In this document: one piece after another, positions 43,242 to 52,278 of the stretch | Position numbering within the stretch: position 1 is the stretch's first letter | How the letters are laid out: each line of letters starts with the position of its first letter | Source: a virus | Strand: one strand, 5' to 3' | IMG/VR virus record: IMGVR_UViG_3300022700_000069 | Span: 1-64,000 of that record | DNA length: 64,000 nt | The notes under the pieces: model-generated | The model's input: only the letters and a program-made list of their open reading frames with translations | Told to the model about the DNA's origin: nothing | Databases searched by the model: none | Program-made: the position numbers and the translations under genes

Positions 43242-44020
43242 TAGTTTAAAGTATTTATTCTTTCCCTAATAATTTGTTCAACAAAAAATTTTCTATCCTG
43301 TCCTTCAATAATTTTAAAATTATCATTATTGTGTGACACCCAAATTAAATATGATTTACCTAATTTTAATGAAGTATTTTTTTCAATTATATATTTATAC
43401 ATATCCATTTGAAGTGAATATAATTCTAAATCACAATCCTCTAACATATTAAGATTTCCCAATAAATTTTGATGAGGATTATTTTTATAAAATGCTTTAT
43501 TTGTTTTCCAATCCCAAATTTGAAATTCGTTTTCTTTTACATTATAAAAGAGAAGATCAACCATTCCAGCAATTTTTGATTCTTTATCATATATAACAAG
43601 TTCTGTTTTAACCGGAATTAATTTATCTTTTGATATTTGTAAAAATTTATCAACGTGTTTTTTTGTTTTTAAATATTCAAAATATATAGGATCAAATCCA
43701 AATTCATTATAAATTTCTTGTTGTGGATATTCAAAAACTTTATTTAATAACGCATTTTCAGCATAATCATGTATTATTGATCCTTTCATTGTACCCTTTT
43801 TATTAATGAAATCCCATGCTCTTTTTATTTTCCATTGTGGTACATTAAATTCATTTGCTTTATAATCAGACCAATAATTTTTATCAAATTCTTCTTGATA
43901 TTTATGAATTAATGTTGTAACTGAAATATATTCATTGCCATCTAAATAATATTTATGAGGTTCATCATAATATTTTATATCATTAAATTTTTGAAAAATT
44001 TCAAATGGTATGTTATTCAT
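43241..44020 (-). CDS. RecB-family PD-(D/E)XK nuclease
   Basis: A 259-aa protein with RecB-type exonuclease motifs: TTLIHKYQEEFD at the start, KGTMKGSIIHDYAENALL (motif with the conserved His), KTELVIYDKESKIAGMVDLL (Asp), FQIWDWKTNKAFY (Asp-x-Lys) and LYSLQMDMYKYIIEKN (Gln-x-x-x-Tyr). It resembles stand-alone phage nucleases of the Cas4/RecB clan. Function could be recombination, host-DNA degradation or end processing. It is odd to find it embedded between baseplate genes. Confidence 0.82.
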   Translation of the reverse strand: MNNIPFEIFQKFNDIKYYDEPHKYYLDGNEYISVTTLIHKYQEEFDKNYWSDYKANEFNVPQWKIKRAWDFINKKGTMKGSIIHDYAENALLNKVFEYPQQEIYNEFGFDPIYFEYLKTKKHVDKFLQISKDKLIPVKTELVIYDKESKIAGMVDLLFYNVKENEFQIWDWKTNKAFYKNNPHQNLLGNLNMLEDCDLELYSLQMDMYKYIIEKNTSLKLGKSYLIWVSHNNDNFKIIEGQDRKFFVEQIIRERINTLN

Positions 44021-44040
44021 ATAGCAAAATTAATAAAAAA

Positions 44041-44934
44041 TTAATTAATTACAATATTATTTTGAACAATATTTTCAAGATTAATATTTTCTAAATCATT
44101 AATAATTGAATTTTTATCAGCAGAAATACCTGAATATCCATGAATATGAGCGATAATTGCTTCTCTAAATATATTTAATGCTTCAATTAAAACATCTGCT
44201 CTTGCTAAAGGATGTCCATCATCAAAAATTCGAGTACGATCATCTATATTTAATCTTGCTGCTTTAAATTTTGGGTTACCGGAGTGTGATATTAATGCAA
44301 TTTTATCACTTAATACAACAGTATTACTATAATATTCATCTTCGTCTTCTTTTTGATCAAATGATAAAGTAATAGCTGCTGGATTTTTAATATTTAATTT
44401 AAGAGGGTTATCATTTTCATGTTTACCAGCACGAAATTCAAGTTGATTATTTCTTAAAATTACATCAGTATTTACTCGACCAACAATACCAATTTCATCT
44501 TTTTGAGGAAATACACCTTGGGCATCAGGATATGTAGACGGTGCTGTTTCAGGTGCTGTTAAACCCATATTAGTTGTTGAAAGTGCTGTATATATTGAAT
44601 CATATTCAACCTTATGTGGTTGTGAAATAATACTACCCATCCAAAATCGACTTCTTTGTGGATATTTAATATCTTCTATAAAAATTCTAACCATTTCACC
44701 AACTTTGGGAAATACATGAAAAAATTTGGGTAATAGGGGGTAACAATATGGTAAATCATTTACATCAGTTATTTTATTATCAAAACCTAATATTTTTACT
44801 TTTATTCTACCACCATCTGTTGGGTCATCAATTGACAACACTTCACCATAATAAATATTACGTGTATTAGTAACATCATCAGTAGTTTTTTCATATAATT
44901 TACTTGTTTGTAAATATTTTTTATTTAATGACAT
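44041..44934 (-). CDS. Baseplate central spike, T4 gp5 OB-fold-like without lysozyme
   Basis: A 297-aa protein. Residues about 25-115 form a gp5-type OB fold: RNIYYGEVLSIDDPTDGGRI, then KVKILGFDNKI, PYCYPLLPKFFHVFPKVGEM and SRFWMGSIIS. T4 gp5 (575 aa) has a lysozyme domain and a long beta-helix. Here there is no lysozyme motif and the C-terminal part (about 150-297: GRVNTDVILRNNQLEFRAGK, TVVLSDKIALISHSG, HPLARADVLIEALNIFREAI) is short. The missing lytic activity may be supplied by the hydrolase at 5550-7277 (inference). Confidence 0.75.
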   Translation of the reverse strand: MSLNKKYLQTSKLYEKTTDDVTNTRNIYYGEVLSIDDPTDGGRIKVKILGFDNKITDVNDLPYCYPLLPKFFHVFPKVGEMVRIFIEDIKYPQRSRFWMGSIISQPHKVEYDSIYTALSTTNMGLTAPETAPSTYPDAQGVFPQKDEIGIVGRVNTDVILRNNQLEFRAGKHENDNPLKLNIKNPAAITLSFDQKEDEDEYYSNTVVLSDKIALISHSGNPKFKAARLNIDDRTRIFDDGHPLARADVLIEALNIFREAIIAHIHGYSGISADKNSIINDLENINLENIVQNNIVIN

Positions 44935-44936
44935 TT

Positions 44937-45146
44937 TTATTGTCTTTTATCGATTTCTTCAACTATATTGACATATTTTTTTTCAAGTTCTTCTAATTTC
45001 AAAAGATTTTTATTAATTTTATCTTTTAATTTATCAGCTTCATGTGTATCATCAATAATAGTTTTTTTTATTTTTTCATGCTCTGATTTAATATCATTAG
45101 CAATTTTTAATAAATCAGTTGGTGTATATTTGCTATAATATTCCAT
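44937..45146 (-). CDS. Small coiled-coil protein
   Basis: A 69-aa Lys/Glu-rich helical protein with near-continuous heptads (DKINKNLLKLEELEKKYVNI). Unknown function; it lies 2 bases upstream of the gp5-like spike gene in the same unit. Confidence 0.55.
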   Translation of the reverse strand: MEYYSKYTPTDLLKIANDIKSEHEKIKKTIIDDTHEADKLKDKINKNLLKLEELEKKYVNIVEEIDKRQ

Positions 45147-45150
45147 AATA

Positions 45151-45558
45151 TTATTGTATTACTCCATATCCTTTAAATGGTAATATTGATGAACCAACAA
45201 CAGTAACTGGTCCACTTGGACCAATACCACTTGCTTGAACTGTTATTCCCGGTGGTAAACCAACAGTAATAACAGCATCTTGTTGTAATGCGTTTATAAT
45301 TTCTTCAATTCTAATTCTTTCCATTATTTCATCAGGATTCACACTACCAGAAGGTAATGCACCAACAGGTAAACCAGCTTCTGATTTTCTAGCAATAATT
45401 TTTGATGCAATTTTAGTTGGTGATAATCCAATTCTACGTGGTACACCCACTAAAATAAGTGGTGTTGGTATTGTTGGTGGACCACCAATACTTGATAAAT
45501 TTAGTACTTTATCAAAACCTTGTATTACTGAATCAATATTTGTATAATCTATTGCCAT
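45151..45558 (-). CDS. Hypothetical baseplate-associated protein
   Basis: A 135-aa Gly/Pro/Ile-rich protein, compositionally unlike its neighbours (IGGPPTIPTPLILVGVPRRI; VTVGLPPGITVQASGIGPSG). It has no membrane helix or known motif. Position between baseplate genes suggests a virion part, perhaps spike-associated, but this is inference. Confidence 0.55.
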   Translation of the reverse strand: MAIDYTNIDSVIQGFDKVLNLSSIGGPPTIPTPLILVGVPRRIGLSPTKIASKIIARKSEAGLPVGALPSGSVNPDEIMERIRIEEIINALQQDAVITVGLPPGITVQASGIGPSGPVTVVGSSILPFKGYGVIQ

Positions 45559-45564
45559 TAATTA

Positions 45565-45735
45565 TTATTTTTTTAGTTTTTTTAATGAAACCCATTTCCA
45601 TCCCAAAAATAAAAATATAAATATTTTTCTAAAAAAATTTGGTTTTTTTGTTGTTCCTAATTGTGTGCCATTTAGTTTTCCATCAATTAAATAAACACCC
45701 ACAATATTTTTATTTACTTTTTGATCTGTTATCAT
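45565..45735 (-). CDS. Short protein coupled to the 438-aa baseplate-type gene
   Basis: A 56-aa frame (MITDQKVNKNIVGVYLIDGK, then LNGTQLGTTKKPNFFRKIFI and FLFLGWKWVSLKKLKK). Its ATG overlaps the TGA of the upstream gene as ATGA, a typical translational-coupling junction. The end GWKWVSLKKLKK is a basic/aromatic tail that I associate with small conserved phage proteins. Too short for most automatic gene callers, but it fills the only gap in this block. Confidence 0.6.
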   Translation of the reverse strand: MITDQKVNKNIVGVYLIDGKLNGTQLGTTKKPNFFRKIFIFLFLGWKWVSLKKLKK

Positions 45736-47048
45736 ATCTCTGAACTAATTAAACTTTTTATTATATTAATAAATTGGTTTATTTTTTCTTGTATTATATC
45801 TTTAATTATTGGTGTTATTAATTTAACCAAAAAAGCAACTATTAAATTAAAAATAAATTCATATAATAATGATAATGCTTCCTTAATTAAACATTTAATA
45901 TATGTTTTAAATCTTTCTAAGTCTTTTTTGGGATTACCAATTTGTGGTATACCACCATTTTGAAATGAACTAGAAAGAGCCAATAACATTCTACTTTGTG
46001 GAGAAAATGCTAATAATTTCCCTAATTGAAGTTTAATAAAATTAATAATTCTAGCAAAAAAACCATTTTTTACACTTTCCATATTTTCAGCACCAACATT
46101 TTCATTATCAGTCTCATCAAAACTTTTGCTAATACTATCACTAATTTTATTACCAACATTATTGGGGTCTGAAGAACCCGATATATTTGAAATTAAATTA
46201 TCAAAATCATCAATTGGTAATTTAGTTTGCACTAAACCACAACCCATATCATAATTTACAACACCATCTTTTAATTCTTGTGCTTTTTTTATTATATCTT
46301 GAAATTCATCTTCGGGTATAACAAATGTATCATCACCATCAATTACTTGTTGTATTAATCTATTTAATTCCTCTTCTTCTGTTATTTCTTCAATTGATTT
46401 ATCTTGGTTTGATGTTGCACTACCGAATACATTATCTAATGTTTTTGTTGTAAATTCTTTTTTATTTATAAATTCTGTATTATCAACAAAACCATTCATA
46501 AAATCACCAATATTTTGGTTTTCAGAACCACTACTTGGTTTAAAATTAAATGAATCAGAATTAGAATCATAATTAATTAACACATTATTATATTGTATAT
46601 CAGTACCTTCATTTGTTATAGCTTCACGAGCTTTTTGATCAAAATTTGGTTTACTATTATCATATAATAACTTACCACTTGCTGAATTTGGATTAGTTTT
46701 TAATTTTCCAGACACATCAATATCTTTAGCTGAAACAGATGTACCATTTTTAAAACTTTCTGGTAATGGATCACCAGAATTAAAATTTGTTAATTGTTTT
46801 TTTGTTGCTTCTTTTAATTTAGGTTCAGCAGATTCTGCAAAATTAGTAAAAAGTTCACCAGTTAAATTTTGAAGTGCTGTTGTACCAACTGTAACACCTA
46901 ATACATCAATTAAAAAACCACCAACATCATTTTTATTATTAACTGAATCTAATGTATTATTTGTTTCGGGCAAATTAGGTTCTTCATTCATTGAAGTATA
47001 TGCACCAATTGTATTAAATACATTTTTTTTATCGTCAGCCAAACTCAT
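45732..47048 (-). CDS. Hypothetical virion/baseplate protein with hydrophobic C-terminus
   Basis: A 438-aa protein. The first 270 residues are Asn/Asp/Ser-rich and likely extended. Near residue 270 there is DMGCGLVQTKLPIDDFDNLI. The C-terminal 120 residues form hydrophobic amphipathic helices (FKTYIKCLIKEALSLLYEFI, then FNLIVAFLVKLITPIIKD and INQFINIIKSLI). A loading mode through membranes or a trimeric coiled base is conceivable. Function unknown. It is the second gene of the late unit starting at 47432. Confidence 0.55.
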   Translation of the reverse strand: MSLADDKKNVFNTIGAYTSMNEEPNLPETNNTLDSVNNKNDVGGFLIDVLGVTVGTTALQNLTGELFTNFAESAEPKLKEATKKQLTNFNSGDPLPESFKNGTSVSAKDIDVSGKLKTNPNSASGKLLYDNSKPNFDQKAREAITNEGTDIQYNNVLINYDSNSDSFNFKPSSGSENQNIGDFMNGFVDNTEFINKKEFTTKTLDNVFGSATSNQDKSIEEITEEEELNRLIQQVIDGDDTFVIPEDEFQDIIKKAQELKDGVVNYDMGCGLVQTKLPIDDFDNLISNISGSSDPNNVGNKISDSISKSFDETDNENVGAENMESVKNGFFARIINFIKLQLGKLLAFSPQSRMLLALSSSFQNGGIPQIGNPKKDLERFKTYIKCLIKEALSLLYEFIFNLIVAFLVKLITPIIKDIIQEKINQFINIIKSLISSEI

Positions 47049-47057
47049 TATTAATCA

Positions 47058-47432
47058 TTATTTTTTTATATTTTTATCATTTTTTAATGTATGTTGATGA
47101 ACCATTTCAATTAGTTGATTTCTATCTTCAGTTGAAACTTCTTTTTCATTCTCTTTAGAATTATTTGTATTTTCTTTATTAAATACAACTTCTTTTAAAT
47201 ATTTAAGAAGCATTATTTTTTGATCTTGATTTTTAGCTTCAGCACTAATTAATTTAACAATTTGATCACCAATTGCTGCTATTTCACCACCTTCTTTGGC
47301 ATTTTTTTCCCATTTTGTAAATAAACGAGTAATTTTTGCCTTAATATTGTGGCTTTCGTTATAAATTTCTTGAAGAAGGTCATTAACACTTTCTTCATTA
47401 AATTTTATTTTTTTTCTTTTTGGTCGTGCCAT
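47058..47432 (-). CDS. Small helical protein, first gene of baseplate unit
   Basis: A 124-aa protein with a basic N-terminus (MARPKRKKIKFNEESVNDLL) and helical, charged remainder. It is directly downstream of the gp55-like sigma gene but separated from it by a late motif. In T4 the late co-activator gp33 (112 aa) is similarly small and helical, and such a role would fit the neighbourhood, but no sequence motif supports it. Confidence 0.55.
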   Translation of the reverse strand: MARPKRKKIKFNEESVNDLLQEIYNESHNIKAKITRLFTKWEKNAKEGGEIAAIGDQIVKLISAEAKNQDQKIMLLKYLKEVVFNKENTNNSKENEKEVSTEDRNQLIEMVHQHTLKNDKNIKK

Positions 47433-47450
47433 AATTATATTTATTTTATA

Positions 47451-47458
47451 ATAAATAC
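47451..47458 (-). promoter_or_regulatory. Putative late promoter GTATTTAT (baseplate unit)
   Basis: On the - strand, GTATTTATTATAAAATAAA, 18 nt before the ATG at 47432 and just after the sigma-factor stop. Confidence 0.58.
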
Positions 47459-47470
47459 ATTTGACATTAA

Positions 47471-48352
47471 TTATTCATCCATGTATTTTATTTTTTCCAA
47501 AAAATATAATTCTTTAAATGGTTTAAGTGCGGTTCTTATTTCTTTAGTTGACAAATCTGTTTGTTCTTTTAAATATAATAATATTTTATTTTTTGCAAAT
47601 TTATTTGTTACTTTTTTATCATATTTTCCACTTGGACTATCTTCTAAAAAGAGATATTCCCAATTTTTTAATATATTAATAACAGCTTCACCTACAATTA
47701 TTTCATTTTTTTTCATTCCCTGTGTATCAACAATCATTTGTTGAATTTTTACTACAACATCATTTATTAATTTATCTAATAAATAATAATCTTTTTCTTC
47801 TATTTCATATTGATATTCATTTTTTTCATTAATTTCTTCTAAATAATCATCATATGATAAATTAATTTTTTTATCCCCATAACTTTTTTTACTATGATCT
47901 ATAAAATAATTACGAACAATTGTTTGACAATAACTATATGCTTTTGAACAGAATAATCTATAATGATATTCATCATCATTTTTATTTAATGATTCTAATT
48001 TTTTATTAGCATCATCAATATTCATAAATCTTCCTCTATCACCCAATTTATACCATTTTCTTTTTTCATTACCAGCATGAATTATTTTTCTACGTTCAAT
48101 AATAAATGGTTTATATTTAATCATATGTTCAATTAAATGAGTTAAAGCATTTTGTTCAATTTCTTCTATTTCATAATTACCAATATGAATAGGATATTTT
48201 CTAAGTATTGATTGAATCATTTTTTTAAATGGTTCTTTTAATACTTTATTATAAATTAAATTTTTTTCTTCACGTGAATTTGATTTAATATAATCAAGTA
48301 CTGCTTGTTCTTCTTTTTCTGCAAAGTAATAGTCTTTTTCTTTTTTTTTCAT
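47471..48352 (-). CDS. gp55: Late-transcription sigma factor, T4 gp55-like
   Basis: A 293-aa protein (T4 gp55 is 185 aa). The segment KKMIQSILRKYPIHIGNYEI, then EEIEQNALTHLIEHMIKYKP followed by KAYSYCQTIVRNYFIDHSKK resembles sigma-70 region 2 (core binding, then aromatic/basic DNA-melting residues), as in gp55 and related phage sigma factors. An insertion of about 45 residues separates the two halves. The C-terminal 110 residues are helical and could hold a region-4-like or clamp-binding part. It lies in a - strand unit with PhoH and glycosyltransferases, ahead of the late units. It would direct host RNA polymerase to the GTATTTAT promoters (inference). Confidence 0.65.
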   Translation of the reverse strand: MKKKEKDYYFAEKEEQAVLDYIKSNSREEKNLIYNKVLKEPFKKMIQSILRKYPIHIGNYEIEEIEQNALTHLIEHMIKYKPFIIERRKIIHAGNEKRKWYKLGDRGRFMNIDDANKKLESLNKNDDEYHYRLFCSKAYSYCQTIVRNYFIDHSKKSYGDKKINLSYDDYLEEINEKNEYQYEIEEKDYYLLDKLINDVVVKIQQMIVDTQGMKKNEIIVGEAVINILKNWEYLFLEDSPSGKYDKKVTNKFAKNKILLYLKEQTDLSTKEIRTALKPFKELYFLEKIKYMDE

Positions 48353-48392
48353 TAATAATATTCATTAATATATATTTCCTCCAATATTATTT

Positions 48393-49214
48393 TTATTCAA
48401 CATTTTTTTGATTTAAATTTGATGTATCAATAATTCTATCATTTGTAAAATTAGATTCTTTATTAGCCGTTTCAAACCAAAATTTTCTCTCTTCCATTGA
48501 CATTGTTTTACTATATTTGTCAAATAAACTATCTTTTCTAGTTATAAGGTGTTTATAACCAATTTTAGGGATTGTATATATTTTACATGCATTATTAAGA
48601 GCACGAAGTAAAAATTCATAATTAAATGTTAATTTAATATTCTTTTTTAATCCACCAAGATTTTCAAATTCCTCTTTATTAATAACAGCACCGGAAATTT
48701 TAAAATCAGTATTTTGTTTAATTGCATTTAAATTTAAAAAACCCATTTCACCATTTTCACCAACAAATTGTTGTGCCCAAACAATTTCATTAGTAATTTT
48801 CATAGCTTGATCTTTTTCATTAACTTCAATTATCATTGAAAGAAAAATATCAATATTAGGATATGATTTAATATATTTTTCAACATTATAAAAATATGTT
48901 GTACTATATTCATCATCTAATTCAAGAATTGAAAAATAATCAGTATCAACTTTTGAAACACCTAAATTAACCTGCGATTGAAAATCTGTTTCACCATTAT
49001 TAATAACACATTCTATTTCAGGTTTATATTCATTTTCATTGGGAGATTTTAAAAATTCTTCAATTTCATTTTTTATTGATTTAGCATATACCAAATAAAT
49101 TTTTGGTAACTTATTAATTTTTTCTTGTTTAGATATTGAATAAATTGCATTTTTTAAATATTTTTCAATGCTTTCATTATATTCATGTATTGGTATAATT
49201 ACACTTGTATTCAT
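48393..49214 (-). CDS. GT-A fold glycosyltransferase (family 2-like)
   Basis: A 273-aa enzyme. It starts MNTSVIIPIHEYNESIEKYL, the usual nucleotide-sugar-binding strand, followed by GVSKVDTDYFSILELDDEYS with a D-D pair at the metal-binding DxD place, and AVINKEEFENLGGLKKNIKL, typical of GT2 acceptor-side loops. Likely adds a sugar to phage DNA, a virion protein or a host envelope component; the acceptor is not predictable. It is adjacent to a GT-B enzyme, so the two may act in sequence. Confidence 0.75.
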   Translation of the reverse strand: MNTSVIIPIHEYNESIEKYLKNAIYSISKQEKINKLPKIYLVYAKSIKNEIEEFLKSPNENEYKPEIECVINNGETDFQSQVNLGVSKVDTDYFSILELDDEYSTTYFYNVEKYIKSYPNIDIFLSMIIEVNEKDQAMKITNEIVWAQQFVGENGEMGFLNLNAIKQNTDFKISGAVINKEEFENLGGLKKNIKLTFNYEFLLRALNNACKIYTIPKIGYKHLITRKDSLFDKYSKTMSMEERKFWFETANKESNFTNDRIIDTSNLNQKNVE

Positions 49215-49235
49215 TATTTTATATTTTTTTATTTA

Positions 49236-50396
49236 TTATTTATTTTTTTCTGTATTATTTTTTGATGGTTCAATTGCTGAATTAAAAACTTTTTTTCTTT
49301 CATTAATTAAATTATTATACACACTAACTATTTGTTCTTCTGATTTTTCTGGTGTATAATTTAAAGCAATGTTTTCCATATTTTTATAAAGATCATCACC
49401 AATACTATCATCAAGAAATTTAATTAATGCTTCCCCTAAAAATGTTGGAAGGTCATAAAAATTATTACTCCAAATACCAACATTTTCTTTCATTTTACTA
49501 ATTTCACCATTTTCATCTCTTTCTAAAAGATATTCAGGTGTTATATCTGGAATTAAACCAACTGGAATAACACCACTTTTCATACACTCTAATGGAAATG
49601 TACCCCATGATGCAATTCTATCAATCCAAACAGCAGCAAAATTACCTTTCAATCTTTCAGCAAAGTCTTTTCTTCTCATTGATTTTGCTGGTTTACTTTT
49701 TGTAAGCATTGGATCAAAGGTAACCCAACTATATTGTGGATATTTTGAATAAAATAATTTTACAAATTTTGAAATTTCATTAGGGTTTCTACCAATTACT
49801 GAAATAACAGGTTTTTGTGGTTTATCATTTTTTTCAAAATAGTTTGGAATACTTGGATTATATATAGAAACATTGAATTTGTTTTTACCATAAAATGTTT
49901 CAATAAAATCTTTTAATGTTTGAGAAGTTGTTATAATATTTTTAATACCAAATGCTGACCAATCAGTACCCGGTACTAATGCATTTAACATATAATCAAC
50001 TGATTGTAATAATCCTACTCTCATACATGGAAGATTTTTTGTTTGTTCCATTACATTTGAAAATACTTCTGGTATAATCATAATATCTTCAGGTCCAACA
50101 TTTAATTTATTATTGGACATTGGTACATGTTCATGATCTAATAATTCATTTTCAATCCATTTGGGTTTTTCATAATTTTCTTTTTCAGTTAAAATAATTA
50201 CATTATAACCCATTTTTTTTGCAACAGTTGCATGAAAATATACTTCATATACCGAAGCAGATGGATTTTCTGTTTCAGGAATGGTATAAATAAATTTTAA
50301 ATCTTTATTTTCTATTTTTTTTAAAGATTCTTTTACTTTGTTAATCTTTTCTAATTCAGCATTTTGTGCTTCATTATTTAATTTTTCTTCACTCAT
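49236..50396 (-). CDS. GT-B fold glycosyltransferase
   Basis: A 386-aa protein with two Rossmann-like halves. The N-terminal half reads KFIYTIPETENPSASVYEVY, then FHATVAKKMGYNVIILTEKE. The C-terminal half has PVISVIGRNPNEISKFVKLF, then SWVTFDPML and DRIASWGTFPLECMKSGVIP, the place where GT4-type enzymes bind the nucleotide sugar (usually E-x7-E; here only part is visible). Followed by the GT-A gene after 21 bases and preceded by the HAD-like gene with an 8-base overlap. Confidence 0.72.
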   Translation of the reverse strand: MSEEKLNNEAQNAELEKINKVKESLKKIENKDLKFIYTIPETENPSASVYEVYFHATVAKKMGYNVIILTEKENYEKPKWIENELLDHEHVPMSNNKLNVGPEDIMIIPEVFSNVMEQTKNLPCMRVGLLQSVDYMLNALVPGTDWSAFGIKNIITTSQTLKDFIETFYGKNKFNVSIYNPSIPNYFEKNDKPQKPVISVIGRNPNEISKFVKLFYSKYPQYSWVTFDPMLTKSKPAKSMRRKDFAERLKGNFAAVWIDRIASWGTFPLECMKSGVIPVGLIPDITPEYLLERDENGEISKMKENVGIWSNNFYDLPTFLGEALIKFLDDSIGDDLYKNMENIALNYTPEKSEEQIVSVYNNLINERKKVFNSAIEPSKNNTEKNK

Positions 50397-51159
50397 CTTT
50401 TTCTTTTTTTAATTTATAATTAATTATTTTTTCAAATTTTTTATTACCGTTTAAATCGTTTATTTGAAGAATCTTATCATCAATTTCACCTGTTTTACCA
50501 TTTTTATTATAAGGTCTTTCAAGTTTAATTAATTTTTTTCCTTCAGGAATATCATTATTAATTATATCTGGATCAGTGGTTATTAAAATATCTATATCAT
50601 CCCACATTTCCTTATTATTTAAAACAAAATGATATTTTTTAAATCTACTAAATATTTTACTTAAGAAAAATAGTGTCGGTGGTACACTAAACCAATTTTC
50701 TTTTGATTTTAAAATAAAATCAACATGTTCTGAATATTTTAAATAAAATTTTTCAACATGTAAATCCATTTGTTTATACATAATTGGTGCTGAACCATGT
50801 ATTTCAAATACATAGTCTTCATACATAAATCTATTATATGTTTCTTTTGCAGTTAATTTTTCTTTTTCTTTTTTAAAAGCAAGATGATCAACAGGTGCTT
50901 CACCCGTTTTTTCATCAATTTGATAATCAAGTGGATTTATATCATCAGGGAGGTCTTCTTTAAGATATTTTATTTCTTCTACTTTATCTTCCCATTTATA
51001 TCCCTTAAAAAAATCATAAACATATGGTTCTTTTTCAGGTACACCATCTTCACCAAATTCTTCTACATAAAATTTATCAAATTGAAGCCATCTTGCTCTT
51101 AAAATTTCATTGATGTCTATACCAATTTTAAGTTTTTTATTTTTTTTCTGTTGTTTCAT
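50389..51159 (-). CDS. HAD-superfamily-like protein
   Basis: A 256-aa protein. It begins with a HAD-like first motif, KLKIGIDINEILRARWLQFD, but the residue two after the nucleophile Asp is Asn rather than Asp (D-I-N), so phosphatase activity is uncertain. A possible late motif is DDIDILITTDPDII. It may be a nucleotidase-like or sugar-phosphate-binding partner of the two glycosyltransferases with which it is coupled. Start overlaps the preceding gene by 23 bases. Confidence 0.6.
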   Translation of the reverse strand: MKQQKKNKKLKIGIDINEILRARWLQFDKFYVEEFGEDGVPEKEPYVYDFFKGYKWEDKVEEIKYLKEDLPDDINPLDYQIDEKTGEAPVDHLAFKKEKEKLTAKETYNRFMYEDYVFEIHGSAPIMYKQMDLHVEKFYLKYSEHVDFILKSKENWFSVPPTLFFLSKIFSRFKKYHFVLNNKEMWDDIDILITTDPDIINNDIPEGKKLIKLERPYNKNGKTGEIDDKILQINDLNGNKKFEKIINYKLKKEKDE

Positions 51160-51439
51160 TATTTTCCTTTATTTGTTTTATTTGATGTTCTAATTCTATA
51201 TGTAATTCGTTCATTAATTTAGTATGTTGTTTTATTAATTTATCATTTGTAATATATTTGGGGTTAATACATTCAATACGAGTATCATATGAATTAACTG
51301 GAATTGTAATAATTTCACTTTCAATTGTTAATGGTGATATTTGATTTGTAATTTTATGTACATAATCAGCAATATCTTCTGATCTAATACCAGCAACTCC
51401 GATATAAATTACTAATAATTTACTTTTCGTTTGACTCAT
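51137..51439 (-). CDS. Conserved phage hypothetical protein
   Basis: A 100-aa protein: SKLLVIYIGVAGIRSEDIAD, then YVHKITNQISP, ITIPVNSYDTRIECINPKYI. The pattern of a buried N-terminal strand and SYDTRIECINPKYIT is one I associate with T4-like phage proteins next to PhoH; function not known. It overlaps PhoH by 20 bases at its start. Confidence 0.6.
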   Translation of the reverse strand: MSQTKSKLLVIYIGVAGIRSEDIADYVHKITNQISPLTIESEIITIPVNSYDTRIECINPKYITNDKLIKQHTKLMNELHIELEHQIKQIKENNETTEKK

Positions 51440-52199
51440 AATATTCTAAAAATTTTTCTTCAATCATTGATACTAATGGGTTTCTAACATTAGTGTCTTC
51501 CATATTCATGTTAATAACACCAATTTTAGTTTCATTTTGAAATATATTTAATAATTTTTCAAGAGAACTTTCTTCTTTATTTTTCATATCAATTTGATTA
51601 ATATCACCAAGTAATATTAATTTACTATTATTTCCAATACGTGTAAGTAATGTTCGAGCATTATCCATAGTAATATTTTGTGTTTCATCAGCTATGATAA
51701 TACTATTATCTAAACTTACACCTCTCATATATGCAAGTGGAAATGGTTTTATAATATCAGTCTCAAGTAATTGATTTATTAAATTCTTTTTTATAATTTT
51801 TTCCATGTTAATAAAATAACTCCACATAAAAGGTTCCATCTTTTCTTTTAAATCACCCCTCAAAAATCCAAGTTCTTCACCTTTTAATGTTGTTACTGAT
51901 TTAACTAAATAAATTTTACTAAATTTATTTTTTAATTTTCTTAAAAGTGCTAATGCATATGCAACAGAAACAAAAGTTTTTCCAGTTCCAGCCGGACCAG
52001 CACATATTGTTATTTCATTATTACGAATTGAATTTATTAATTTTATTTGTTTATCATTTTTAGCTTTTACTGTTATATTATTAGGTATTATTTTTTCTAT
52101 TTCTTTTTTTATTGATTGAATATTTAAATCATTATTATATGATAAAATATTGTTAAAATCTTTTTCTTCAGTAAATTTTTTATTTTTATTTTTTCCCAT
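51420..52199 (-). CDS. phoH: PhoH-like ATPase
   Basis: A 259-aa P-loop ATPase. Walker A ICAGPAGTGKTFVSVAYALA, motif VKSVTTLKGEELGFLRGDLK, then YMRGVSLDNSIIIADETQNI (Walker B with DE), RIGNNSKLILLGDINQID. Common in large phages; exact function unknown, with links to phosphate stress and RNA processing in bacteria. It is the first gene of the unit ending with the sigma factor. I see no host-type promoter in the 96 bases upstream. Confidence 0.93.
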   Translation of the reverse strand: MGKNKNKKFTEEKDFNNILSYNNDLNIQSIKKEIEKIIPNNITVKAKNDKQIKLINSIRNNEITICAGPAGTGKTFVSVAYALALLRKLKNKFSKIYLVKSVTTLKGEELGFLRGDLKEKMEPFMWSYFINMEKIIKKNLINQLLETDIIKPFPLAYMRGVSLDNSIIIADETQNITMDNARTLLTRIGNNSKLILLGDINQIDMKNKEESSLEKLLNIFQNETKIGVINMNMEDTNVRNPLVSMIEEKFLEYYESNEK

Positions 52200-52270
52200 A
52201 TTAAATAATTAATTAACTATTTACTTATACGATTTTTAAATAAAAATCTTGAATAAAAAATAAATTTTAA

Positions 52271-52278
52271 GTATTTAT
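52271..52278 (+). promoter_or_regulatory. Putative late promoter GTATTTAT (gp26-like gene)
   Basis: GTATTTATTATAAAA, 17 nt before the ATG at 52296. Confidence 0.6.

Noticed and set aside
43251-43258. GTATTTAT copy at the end of the RecB-like nuclease
   Set aside because: No + strand gene follows it; probably a chance occurrence in coding sequence.
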